This document shows positions 23,772-31,987 of a DNA stretch of 35,991 nucleotides, piece by piece. Every line of letters starts with the position of its first letter. Position 1 is the stretch's first letter. The position numbers and the translations under genes are program-made. The DNA is from an uncultured Mycolicibacterium sp. (lineage in GTDB: Bacteria; Actinomycetota; Actinomycetes; Mycobacteriales; Mycobacteriaceae), in NCBI RefSeq assembly GCF_937941905.1, contig NZ_CALDGS010000140.1, forward strand, positions 1 to 35,991, read 5' to 3'. The notes under the pieces were generated by a model. That model was given only the letters and a program-made list of their open reading frames with translations, had not been told where the DNA came from and made no database searches.

Positions 23772-24134
23772 TCAGCGCACCCCGAGCAGGTCGATGACGA
23801 AGATCAGGGTCTTGCCGGACAGCCGGTGCCCGCCGCCGGCGGGGCCGTAGGCCAGGTGCGGCGGGATGGTCAGCTTGCGCCGGCCGCCGACCCGCATCCC
23901 CGGGATGCCGTCCTGCCAGCCCTGGATCAGCCCGCGCAGCGGGAACTCGATGGACTCCCCGCGGTTCCAGGAGCTGTCGAACTCCTCGCCGGTGTCGTAC
24001 TCGACGCCGACGTAGTGCACCTCGACCTGGGCGCCGGGGGTGGCCTCCGGGCCCTCGCCGACGATCAGGTCCTCGATGACGAGCTCGGTCGGCGCCGGGC
24101 CGTCGGGAAATTCGATCTCGGGTTTCTGTGTCAC
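23772..24134 (-). CDS. FKBP-type peptidyl-prolyl cis-trans isomerase
   Basis: A 120-residue single-domain FKBP. The fold markers are in order: V-H-Y-V-G near residue 39, F-D-S-S-W near 52, the pocket segment L-I-Q-G-W-Q-D-G-I-P-G-M, then G-G-R-R-K-L-T-I-P-P-H-L-A-Y-G, and the last strand L-I-F-V-I-D-L-L. It catalyses proline isomerisation in protein folding and has no signal peptide, so it is cytoplasmic. The GTG at 24134 lies 6 nt after TAGGGT (24146 to 24141, minus strand), which supports a leaderless start. It is divergent from the DUF2630 gene, with 41 bp between the start codons. M. tuberculosis has the ompATb genes in this interval instead. Confidence 0.9.
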   Translation of the reverse strand: MTQKPEIEFPDGPAPTELVIEDLIVGEGPEATPGAQVEVHYVGVEYDTGEEFDSSWNRGESIEFPLRGLIQGWQDGIPGMRVGGRRKLTIPPHLAYGPAGGGHRLSGKTLIFVIDLLGVR

Positions 24135-24140
24135 CCGGCC

Positions 24141-24146
24141 ACCCTA
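24141..24146 (-). promoter_or_regulatory. -10-like TAGGGT for the FKBP gene
   Basis: The minus strand reads TAGGGT, which fits TANNNT and ends 6 nt before the GTG at 24134. No Shine-Dalgarno lies in that gap, so the transcript is probably leaderless. Confidence 0.4.
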
Positions 24147-24175
24147 GACCACCCCTGCGGGCGCACACTGGGAAG

Positions 24176-24424
24176 ATGCCGAAGGATCAGGACATCCTCG
24201 CCACCGTGCAGCGGCTGGTCGAGGAGGAGAAACAGCTGCGGGCCGAGCTCCAGCACGGCGAGATCGACGCCGCCGAGGAACACCGCCGGCTGCGCGACAT
24301 CGAGGTGCAGCTCGACCAGTGTTGGGACCTGCTGCGGCAGCGCCGGGCGCTGCGCGACACCGGCGGCGACCCGCGGTCGGCCCGGGTCCGTCCCGGTGAC
24401 GAGGTGGAGGGCTATCTCAACTGA
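24176..24424 (+). CDS. DUF2630 family small protein (Rv0898c-like)
   Basis: An 82-residue, charged and largely helical protein that begins MPKDQDILATVQRLVEEE. It continues with a predicted coiled coil (L-R-A-E-L-Q-H-G-E-I-D-A-A-E-E-H-R-R-L) and ends in a basic and acidic tail. It matches the DUF2630 protein Rv0898c (87 residues) in position and size. No function is known for the family. The ATG at 24176 is used; a hexamer CACACT 6 nt upstream may be a weak -10 for leaderless initiation. The stop codon overlaps the apparent CTG start of the FAD oxidoreductase gene (CTGA), so the two products are translationally coupled. Confidence 0.85.
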   Translation: MPKDQDILATVQRLVEEEKQLRAELQHGEIDAAEEHRRLRDIEVQLDQCWDLLRQRRALRDTGGDPRSARVRPGDEVEGYLN

Positions 24425-25968
24425 GCGACTACGACGCCGTCATCGTCGGCGGCGGCCACAACGGGCTGGTCGCCGCCGGGTACTTGGCCCGGGCGGGCCG
24501 GCGGGTGCTGGTGCTGGAGCGGCTCGACCACGTCGGCGGCGCGGCGGTCTCGGCGCACGTGTTCGACGGCGTGGGCGCCCGGCTCTCCCGCTACGCCTAC
24601 CTGGTCAGCCTGCTGCCCCGGCGCATCCTCGACGACCTCGGCGCGCGGGTGCGGCTGGCCCGCCGCCGCTACGCCTCCTACACCCCGGACCCGGCCACCG
24701 GCGGGGCCACCGGACTGCTGGTCGGCGCGGAGTCGACGTTCGGGGCGGTCGGCGCGGCCGGCGACGAGGCCGGCTTCCACGACTTCTACCGGCGCTGCCG
24801 GCTGGTGACCGGGCGGCTGTGGCCCACCCTGCTGGAGCCGTTGCCCCGCCGCGGCGCGCTGCGCGAGGCGATCGGCACCGACGCCGAGGCGCGGGCCGCC
24901 TGGCGGGCGATGATCGACGAGCCGATCGGGGCGGCCATCACCGCCGCCGTGCGCAGCGACCTGGTCCGCGGCGTGATGGCCACCGACGCGCTGATCGGCA
25001 CCTTCGCCGCCCTCGACGACCCGGCGCTCACCCAGAACGTGTGCTTCCTGTACCACCTGCTCGGCAACGGCACCGGCGAGTGGGACGTGCCGGTCGGCGG
25101 GATGGGCGCGGTCAGCGGCGCGCTGGCCGCGGCGGCGGCCGGGTTCGGCGCCGAGATCCGCACCGGCGCAGACGTGTTCGCGATCAGCCCGGACGGTGCG
25201 GTGCGCTACCGTAGCGGTGACGACGAGCACCGGGTCACCGGCCGCTGGATCCTGGCCAATGTGACCCCGGCGGTGCTGGCCCGGCTGCTCGACGAGCCGG
25301 CACCGGAAACCGCCCCGGGCGCGCAGGTGAAGGTGAACCTGCTGCTGCGCCGGCTGCCCCGGCTGCGCGACCCGCGGGTCACCCCGGAACAGGCCTTCGG
25401 CGGCACCTTCCACATCAACGAGACCTACGCCCAGCTCGACGCGGCCTACCACCTGGCGCGCAACGGCCAGGTGCCGCAGCCGCTGCCGTGCGAGATCTAC
25501 TGCCACACCCTGGCCGATCCGTCCATCCTGGACGCCGATCTGCGCGCCGCCGGAGCGCACACCCTGACCGTGTTCGGCCTGCACACCCCGCACCACCTGG
25601 TCACCGACGACCCGGACCGGGCCCGCGACCGGCTCACCTCCGCGGTGCTCACCTCGCTGAATTCCGTTCTGGCCGAACCGATTCAGGACGTGCTGGCGGA
25701 GGACGCGCAGGGCCGGTTGTGCATCGAGGCCAGGACCACGCTGGACCTCGAGCAGGAACTGAACATGACCGGCGGCAACATCTTCCACGACGCCCTGGGC
25801 TGGCCGTTCGCCGAGGACGACGAGGAGCTCGACACCCCGGCCCGGCGTTGGGGTGTGGCCACCGACCACGACCGGATCCTGTTGTGCGGCTCGGGATCCC
25901 GGCGCGGTGGCGCGGTGAGCGGCATCGGCGGGCACAACGCGGCGATGGCGGTGCTCGAGGCCGGCTGA
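24421..25968 (+). CDS. Phytoene-dehydrogenase-like FAD oxidoreductase with CTG start
   Basis: A 515-residue flavoprotein of the phytoene desaturase/amine oxidase superfamily, equivalent to M. tuberculosis Rv0897c (535 residues). The N-terminus S-D-Y-D-A-V-I-V-G-G-G-H-N-G-L-V-A-A is the FAD-binding Rossmann turn, followed by V-L-V-L-E-R-L for the ribose. A C-terminal FAD contact G-S-G-S-R-R-G-G-A-V-S-G-I-G-G-H-N-A-A is present. Only a CTG (24421-24423) is available as a start before the Rossmann motif: the frame is closed by TGA at 24397 and has no ATG, GTG or TTG before TTG 24484, which would delete the FAD turn. A GGAGG lies 10 nt upstream. The substrate is unknown. The stop is 3 bp from the convergent marR-type gene. 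Confidence 0.85.
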   Translation: MSDYDAVIVGGGHNGLVAAGYLARAGRRVLVLERLDHVGGAAVSAHVFDGVGARLSRYAYLVSLLPRRILDDLGARVRLARRRYASYTPDPATGGATGLLVGAESTFGAVGAAGDEAGFHDFYRRCRLVTGRLWPTLLEPLPRRGALREAIGTDAEARAAWRAMIDEPIGAAITAAVRSDLVRGVMATDALIGTFAALDDPALTQNVCFLYHLLGNGTGEWDVPVGGMGAVSGALAAAAAGFGAEIRTGADVFAISPDGAVRYRSGDDEHRVTGRWILANVTPAVLARLLDEPAPETAPGAQVKVNLLLRRLPRLRDPRVTPEQAFGGTFHINETYAQLDAAYHLARNGQVPQPLPCEIYCHTLADPSILDADLRAAGAHTLTVFGLHTPHHLVTDDPDRARDRLTSAVLTSLNSVLAEPIQDVLAEDAQGRLCIEARTTLDLEQELNMTGGNIFHDALGWPFAEDDEELDTPARRWGVATDHDRILLCGSGSRRGGAVSGIGGHNAAMAVLEAG

Positions 25969-25971
25969 ACC

Positions 25972-26388
25972 TCAGTCCTGCAGCTTGTGCAGCAGCCCGC
26001 GCAGGGTGCGCAGGTCGGCCTCGTCGAGCGCGTCGAAGATCGGCGGCGCCGGGTCGTCGACCTCCTCCAGCGCGCGCACCAGCTCCCGGCCGGCCTCGGT
26101 GAGTGAGACGATCTTGCACCGCCGGTTGTCCGGGTGCTGCCGGCGCACCACCAGCCCGCGCGCCTGCAGGTCGTTGACCGCCACCGTGGCCGCCGGGGCG
26201 TCGGTGGCCACCGCGTGCGCGATCTCCTTGACCGTCATCGGTTTCCGCGCCAGCCGACGGAGCACCCGGATGCGCGAGAAGGGCAGCCCGGCGCGCTCCA
26301 CCACCGCGCGCTTCCAGCCGTCGCGGTGCTCGGCCACCAGCGCGGCCATGGTGCGCCAGACCTCGTCGGCCAGCCGGTCAACGGCCAT
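25972..26388 (-). CDS. MarR-family transcriptional regulator
   Basis: A 138-residue winged-helix regulator. The recognition part shows M-T-V-K-E-I-A-H-A-V, then A-P-A-A-T-V-A-V-N-D-L-Q-A-R-G-L-V, and the wing Q-H-P-D-N-R-R-C-K-I-V-S-L-T-E-A-G, all typical of MarR proteins. Terminal helices should form the dimer interface. Its ATG at 26388 overlaps the 3' end of the MFS efflux gene by 11 bp, so pump and regulator form one operon. The 32-bp dyad at 27825-27856 in front of the pump gene is its probable operator, giving ligand-relieved autorepression. The inducer is unknown. Confidence 0.88.
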   Translation of the reverse strand: MAVDRLADEVWRTMAALVAEHRDGWKRAVVERAGLPFSRIRVLRRLARKPMTVKEIAHAVATDAPAATVAVNDLQARGLVVRRQHPDNRRCKIVSLTEAGRELVRALEEVDDPAPPIFDALDEADLRTLRGLLHKLQD

Positions 26389-27826
26389 CGGGCACCCGCA
26401 CCGGACCGGACTCGATGAGCGGGGCCAGCCGTTGCGCCGAGCGCACCGCGGCCGGCGTGGTCGCGTACCAGCCCAGCCCGGTGATCACCACGCCGAGCAG
26501 CGCGCACACCAGCCACAGCGGCCGCGCCGCCGTCGCGAACCCGGCGCCGTGCCCGGCCAGCGCCGACCCGGCGATCGAACCGCACAGCGCCACACCGATA
26601 CTCACCCCGATCTGGCGGCTGGTGGTGGCCACCGCCGAGGCGGCACCGGCCCGGTCGGTGGGCATCCCCGACACCGCCGCGGTGGTGATCGGCGCGTTGA
26701 CCATCGCGAACCCGACGCCGAACACCGCGAACACCGCCAGCAGCACCCCGGCGGGGGTGGCGTCGCCAACCCAGCTCAGCGCGGCCGCCGAGACCGCCAT
26801 CAGCGGTCCGGCGATCAGCAGCGACGGCCGTGAGCCGTAGCGGCCCACCAGCCGGCCCGACAGCGGGGAGAACACCAGTGCCCCGATCGCGACCGGCAGG
26901 AACATCAGCCCGGTCCGCATCGCCGAGAACCCCCGCTGCTCCTGCAGGTACAGCGACATCATGAACAGGAACGCGCCCCAGGCGGCGAACGCGCTCACCG
27001 CGGTCACCGTCGCCGACGTGAACGGGATGCTGCGGAAGAACCGCAGATCGATGAACGGCTCGGGATGGCGGGCCTCATAGCGCACGAACGCCGCGAACGC
27101 CGCCACCGCACCGGCGGCCACCAGCAGGATCACCGGCGAGGCCCAGCCCAGCCCCGGACCCTCGATGAGCACGTAGACGGTGCCGAACAGGAACGCCACC
27201 CCGAGCAGTTGGCCGACCGGGTCGACGGCGCGCACGGTCGCCGACCGCGACTCCGGCACGAACAGCGCGGTGAGCAGGATCGCGGCCGCGCAGATGGGCA
27301 GGTTGATCCAGAACACCGACCGCCAGCCGACGGCGTCGATCAGCAGCCCGCCGGCCAGCGGGCCGACAGCCATCGAGATGCCGACCACCCCGCCCCACAC
27401 CCCGATCGCGCGGGCACGCTCCACCCGCCCGGTGAACACCTGGGTGATGATCGACATGGCCACCGGGTTGAGCATCGACCCGCCGACACCCTGCAGCAGC
27501 CGGGCAGCGATGAGCGCCCCGACGTTCGGCGCCAGGCTGCAGGCCAGCGAGCCCAGCGCGAACACCGTCAGCCCGAGCTGGAAGACGCGGCGCCGGCCGA
27601 ACCGGTCGGCCGCCGCCCCGGCGAGCAGCAGCAGGGACGCCAGCACCAGGGTGTAGACGTCGATCACCCACTGCAGCGCGGCCGGCCCGGCCGCCAGGTC
27701 GGTGCGGATGTGCGGCAGCGCGACGTTGACGATCGTCGCGTCCATCGACACGATCAACAGGCTCAGACAGCACGACAGCAGCACCACGACCTTGCGGCGT
27801 GCGCTCATCGCGCCGGTCCGAGTCAC
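26378..27826 (-). CDS. MFS drug:H+ antiporter, DHA2 (14-helix, EmrB/QacA type)
   Basis: A 482-residue major facilitator with 14 predicted membrane helices. Motif D1 is visible as L-D/M-D-A-T-I-V-N-V-A-L-P near residues 28-38, motif A as G-x-x-A-D-R-F-G-R-R-R near 70-79, and motif C-like G-P-L-A-G-G near 155. This is the DHA2 family, which exports lipophilic or cationic compounds using the proton gradient. Control by the MarR gene that overlaps its end is likely. Two starts are possible: GTG 27826, placed 6 nt after the hexamer CACAAT for a leaderless mRNA, and ATG 27808. The GTG lies at the edge of the operator. The module is absent from the corresponding M. tuberculosis interval. Confidence 0.88.
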   Translation of the reverse strand: MTRTGAMSARRKVVVLLSCCLSLLIVSMDATIVNVALPHIRTDLAAGPAALQWVIDVYTLVLASLLLLAGAAADRFGRRRVFQLGLTVFALGSLACSLAPNVGALIAARLLQGVGGSMLNPVAMSIITQVFTGRVERARAIGVWGGVVGISMAVGPLAGGLLIDAVGWRSVFWINLPICAAAILLTALFVPESRSATVRAVDPVGQLLGVAFLFGTVYVLIEGPGLGWASPVILLVAAGAVAAFAAFVRYEARHPEPFIDLRFFRSIPFTSATVTAVSAFAAWGAFLFMMSLYLQEQRGFSAMRTGLMFLPVAIGALVFSPLSGRLVGRYGSRPSLLIAGPLMAVSAAALSWVGDATPAGVLLAVFAVFGVGFAMVNAPITTAAVSGMPTDRAGAASAVATTSRQIGVSIGVALCGSIAGSALAGHGAGFATAARPLWLVCALLGVVITGLGWYATTPAAVRSAQRLAPLIESGPVRVPDGR

Positions 27827-27856
27827 CCGACAATTGTGGATCTACAACTGTCGGGT
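27825..27856 (-). promoter_or_regulatory. 32-bp near-palindrome, probable MarR operator and promoter
   Basis: Arms CCCGACAATTGT (27826-27837) and ACAACTGTCGGG (27844-27855) pair with one mismatch, and one further pair extends the dyad to 27825-27856 around a GATC centre. Each arm holds an ACAA(T/C)TGT core, so two regulator dimers could bind. On the minus strand TTGCGA, 17 bp and CACAAT (27838 to 27833) form a weak promoter inside or beside it. Its place in front of the MFS-MarR operon marks it as the regulator's target. Confidence 0.7.
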
Positions 27857-27869
27857 CGCAAACCGGGGA

Positions 27870-29177
<1,308 letters not shown>

Positions 29178-29269
29178 GGAAGTCCCTTCGTCGGCACTGG
29201 GAGTGTCAGAGGAAGTCTGCCCTACAAAAGGTAGTCCCAATCTCCGGGGTGCGCCCGCCCGGGGTCAGG

Positions 29270-29902
29270 TCAGGCGGGCTGCCCGATCCCCGCCGTCTCG
29301 TCGACGAACCGCGCGAACATCGCGTCGATCCGGTCCGCCAGATCGGCGGCGGTCAGCGCATCCCAGTCGGTGTCCGGGCCGAGATCGTCCTGGGCGGTCA
29401 GCACGATGGTGTTCCAGATCGCCGCGATCAGCCGCAACCCGGGATCCTCCAGCGGCACCCCCATCCGCTCGGCCAGCGCCCGGTGCAACGGATTCGGCCG
29501 GAACTGCCGCACCGCCTGACGCAGCGTCGGCGAGCACATCACCGTGCGCACCACCGCGATCAGCCGGTCCCCGGCGGCGGTGCCGTTCGCCTCCCGGTAC
29601 ATCTCGACGAACGCCCGGCGCACCGCCTCGAGGTGGGGCAGCTCGGCCGGCTGCCGCGCCAATCCCCGCGCGGCCAGTTCGGTGCCCTGGTCGATGAGGG
29701 TGAGCACCACCTCGTCCTTGGTGGCGAAGTAGCGGCTGAAGGTGCGGGGCGAGACGTCGGCGACCGCGGCGATCTGGTCGACGGTGGTGCCCTCGAACCC
29801 CTGCCGGCAGAACAGTCCGATCGCCGCGTCGATCAGCAGCGCCCGGGTGCGACGCTTCTTTCGCTCGCGCAGACCCAGGTCAGGCTGCCCTTTGTCGGCC
29901 AC
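29270..29902 (-). CDS. TetR-family transcriptional regulator
   Basis: A 210-residue TetR regulator. After a basic N-terminus (L-R-E-R-K-K-R-R-T-R) comes the helix-turn-helix T-V-D-Q-I-A-A-V-A-D-V-S-P-R-T-F-S-R-Y-F-A-T-K-D, one of the clearest TetR signatures. The C-terminal two thirds form the ligand and dimer domain; it contains a single-Trp segment I-A-A-I-W-N-T and ends acidic. The GTG at 29902 lies 7 nt after TAGCAT and has no Shine-Dalgarno, suggesting a leaderless mRNA. The longer open frame upstream is not used. Its neighbours are an MFS transporter gene 64 bp upstream and gltA2 92 bp downstream; the MFS gene is the more likely target. Confidence 0.88.
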   Translation of the reverse strand: MADKGQPDLGLRERKKRRTRALLIDAAIGLFCRQGFEGTTVDQIAAVADVSPRTFSRYFATKDEVVLTLIDQGTELAARGLARQPAELPHLEAVRRAFVEMYREANGTAAGDRLIAVVRTVMCSPTLRQAVRQFRPNPLHRALAERMGVPLEDPGLRLIAAIWNTIVLTAQDDLGPDTDWDALTAADLADRIDAMFARFVDETAGIGQPA

Positions 29903-29909
29903 GGTGGCG

Positions 29910-29915
29910 ATGCTA
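29910..29915 (-). promoter_or_regulatory. -10-like TAGCAT for the tetR-type gene
   Basis: The minus strand reads TAGCAT, which fits TANNNT and ends 7 nt before the GTG at 29902. This supports a leaderless transcript separate from the upstream pdxH-MFS pair. Confidence 0.4.
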
Positions 29916-29966
29916 GCCGGGCCCGCCGGGGCTGTCTGCGGGAAGCGACCGATCCTCAGCCGCCAC

Positions 29967-31223
29967 TCAGCCGGCATGCACGCCGGCCCGGTAGCGCACG
30001 AAGACCGGCACCGCCAGCGCGGCGAGCACCGTCCCGACGACGACCAGCACCCCGCCCCCGGCGGCGGCCACCGTGGTGCCCACCACCGCGGCCGCCGCCC
30101 CGTGTGCGACATCGGCCAGCCGTGGCCCGCCGGCGACCACCACGATGAACACCCCCTGCAACCGGCCCCGCATCTCGTCGGTGGCGGCCTCCTGCAGGAT
30201 CGTCGACCGGAACACCGCCGACACCATGTCCGCCGCGCCGCCGACCGCCAGGAACACCAGCGCCAACCACAGCAGCGACCCGGCCGCGGCCAGCCCGAAC
30301 CCGACCATCGCCGCGCCCCACACCAGCACGGCCGCCACCACCGCCAGGCCGTGCCGCCGGATGCGCGGCAGCCAGCCCGACCACACCCCGCCGAGCACCG
30401 CCCCGGCCGGGACGGCCGCCGCCAGCAGGGCCATCGGCAGCCCGCCGTCGACCGGGCCGCCGAACGTCTCGTGCGCCAGCTGCGGGAACAGCGCCCGCGG
30501 CATGCCGAAGACCATCGCGATCAGGTCGACCACGAACGACATCAGCACCACCCGGTGACCGGCCAGGTAGACGAACCCGTCCCACACCGCGCGCGGCCCC
30601 CACCGGCCGGCCCCCGCGGGCCGCTCGGCCGGCGGCATCGGACGCAACCGCAGGGTGGCCCACACCGGGGCGACGCAGGTCAGCGCGTCGAGCAGGTACA
30701 ACGTCGACAGGTCGACCCAGTGCAGCAGCACCCCGGCCAGCAGCGGCCCGGCGATCGCCCCCATCTGGGTGACCGTCATGTTCAGCGCGTTGGCGGCCGC
30801 GAGCTGCCGGGTCGGCAGCATCCGGGGGATGGCCGCCGCGCGGGCCGGGCTGTTGATCGCGTAGAACGCCTGCTGCACCGCCAGCAGACTCAGCACCAGC
30901 CAGACGTTGTTCCAGGCCAGCGCGGCCTGCAGCCACAGCAGCAGCGACGCCGCGGCCAGCCCGAGCGCGGCGATCACCAGCAGCCGGCGCCGGTCGACCG
31001 CGTCCGACCAGGCCCCGCCGAGCAGGCCGAACACCACCAGCGGCACCAGCGCGAACACCCCCGACAGCCCCACGTAGGCGGAGCTGTGGGTGAGCGCGTA
31101 GAGCTGCACCGGGACGGCGAACAGGGTCAGGTTGGCGCCGATCACGGTGACCACGCCGGCCAGCCACAGCCGGCGGAAGTCCGGGGTGCGCAGCGGGGTG
31201 GTGTCGGCGAGGAGGGCGCGCAC
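29967..31223 (-). CDS. MFS transporter, EntS-like 12-helix type
   Basis: A 418-residue major facilitator with 12 predicted helices. It opens with R-T-P-D-F-R-R-L-W-L-A-G-V, the N-terminal motif of the MFS_3/EntS-like branch, and has a motif A-like loop G-G-A-W-S-D-A-V-D-R-R-R-L near residues 69-81. Relatives export siderophores, macrolides or other small molecules; the cargo here is unknown. The GTG start lies 3 bp after the pdxH stop, so the two are one operon, although a functional link between PLP synthesis and this exporter is not evident. The TetR gene downstream is a possible regulator. Confidence 0.87.
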   Translation of the reverse strand: MRALLADTTPLRTPDFRRLWLAGVVTVIGANLTLFAVPVQLYALTHSSAYVGLSGVFALVPLVVFGLLGGAWSDAVDRRRLLVIAALGLAAASLLLWLQAALAWNNVWLVLSLLAVQQAFYAINSPARAAAIPRMLPTRQLAAANALNMTVTQMGAIAGPLLAGVLLHWVDLSTLYLLDALTCVAPVWATLRLRPMPPAERPAGAGRWGPRAVWDGFVYLAGHRVVLMSFVVDLIAMVFGMPRALFPQLAHETFGGPVDGGLPMALLAAAVPAGAVLGGVWSGWLPRIRRHGLAVVAAVLVWGAAMVGFGLAAAGSLLWLALVFLAVGGAADMVSAVFRSTILQEAATDEMRGRLQGVFIVVVAGGPRLADVAHGAAAAVVGTTVAAAGGGVLVVVGTVLAALAVPVFVRYRAGVHAG

Positions 31224-31226
31224 CGG

Positions 31227-31901
31227 CTACGGCTGCAGTCGTTCGGCGCGACCGCCGCGGACCCGGATCCGGTTGTGCACCCGGTTCTCCCGGCCCTGCC
31301 AGAACTCGACCGTCTCGGCGGTGATGCGGTAGCCGCCCCAGTGCGGCGGCACCGGCACCGCCGGCTCGTCGGCGAACCGGGCGGCGACCTCGTCGAGCCG
31401 CGCCAGCAGCTCGGCCCGCGAGCCGATCGGCTGCGACTGCGCCGACGCCCAGGCACCTAGCTGCGCGCCGCGCGGCCGCAGCGCCCAGTACGCGGCGGTC
31501 TCGGCCGGGCCGACCTTGCGCACCGGCCCGGACACGTGCACCTGCCGGCCCAGCGCGTACCACGGGAAGGTCACCGAGGCGTACGGGGTGGCGGCCAGCT
31601 GCCGGCCCTTGGCCGACTCGTAGTTGGAGAAGAAGGTGATGCCGGCCTCGTCCATGCCCTTGCACAGCACGGTGCGGGTGACCGGCCGACCGTCGGCGTC
31701 GACGGTGGCCAGCACCATCGCGTTCGGCTCCGCGATGCCGGCGGCCTCGGCGTCGGCCAGCCAGCGCCGCAGCAGCGTCAGCCAACCGGTGGCGGGGTCG
31801 GGTCCGAGCCAGTCGATGTCGAGGTCGGGGCTGCCGTCCTTCTCCACCGACCCGTACTCCCTGCGCATCCGCGCCAAGCGATCGTCGTCCGGTTCGGCCA
31901 C
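31227..31901 (-). CDS. pdxH: Pyridoxamine 5'-phosphate oxidase PdxH
   Basis: A 224-residue FMN-dependent oxidase, equal in length to the M. tuberculosis protein (Rv2607). It oxidises pyridoxamine or pyridoxine 5'-phosphate to pyridoxal 5'-phosphate. Conserved blocks are visible: E-P-N-A-M-V-L-A-T-V, R-T-V-L-C-K-G, F-F-S-N-Y-E-S-A-K-G, R-P-R-G-A-Q-L-G-A-W-A-S, and the C-terminal signature E-F-W-Q-G-R-E-N-R-x-H-N-R-I-R-V ending in R-L-Q-P. The GTG at 31901 is chosen because it gives the family length and lies 7 nt after TACGGT on the minus strand; an upstream frame to 31994 would overlap the citA start. It is divergent from citA. Confidence 0.95.
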   Translation of the reverse strand: MAEPDDDRLARMRREYGSVEKDGSPDLDIDWLGPDPATGWLTLLRRWLADAEAAGIAEPNAMVLATVDADGRPVTRTVLCKGMDEAGITFFSNYESAKGRQLAATPYASVTFPWYALGRQVHVSGPVRKVGPAETAAYWALRPRGAQLGAWASAQSQPIGSRAELLARLDEVAARFADEPAVPVPPHWGGYRITAETVEFWQGRENRVHNRIRVRGGRAERLQP

Positions 31902-31908
31902 GGGCCAC

Positions 31909-31914
31909 ACCGTA
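31909..31914 (-). promoter_or_regulatory. -10-like TACGGT for pdxH
   Basis: The minus strand reads TACGGT, which fits TANNNT and ends 7 nt before the pdxH GTG at 31901. No Shine-Dalgarno is visible, so a leaderless transcript is likely. Confidence 0.4.
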
Positions 31915-31975
31915 CGCCGACGCACCCCGGTGGACGTAGTTACCGACTGGTAGACGTGTTCGGGGTCACGGGTGC

Positions 31976-31981
31976 AAGAAT
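31976..31981 (+). promoter_or_regulatory. -10-like AAGAAT for citA
   Basis: AAGAAT ends 6 nt before the citA ATG and keeps the A and T at positions 2 and 6 of mycobacterial -10 elements. The match is weaker than TANNNT. No Shine-Dalgarno is seen. Confidence 0.3.
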
Positions 31982-31987
31982 CACCGC

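Noticed and set aside
29221..29240. Small dyad CTAC-N5-GTAG and ATG/GTG candidates upstream of gltA2
   Set aside because: The dyad is too short to call an operator. The longer gltA2 frame to 29240 lacks a Shine-Dalgarno and extends past the known N-terminus.
31941..31952. Short dyad TACC-GACT-GGTA between pdxH and citA as a regulator site
   Set aside because: Arms of only four bases are expected by chance and nothing else supports it.
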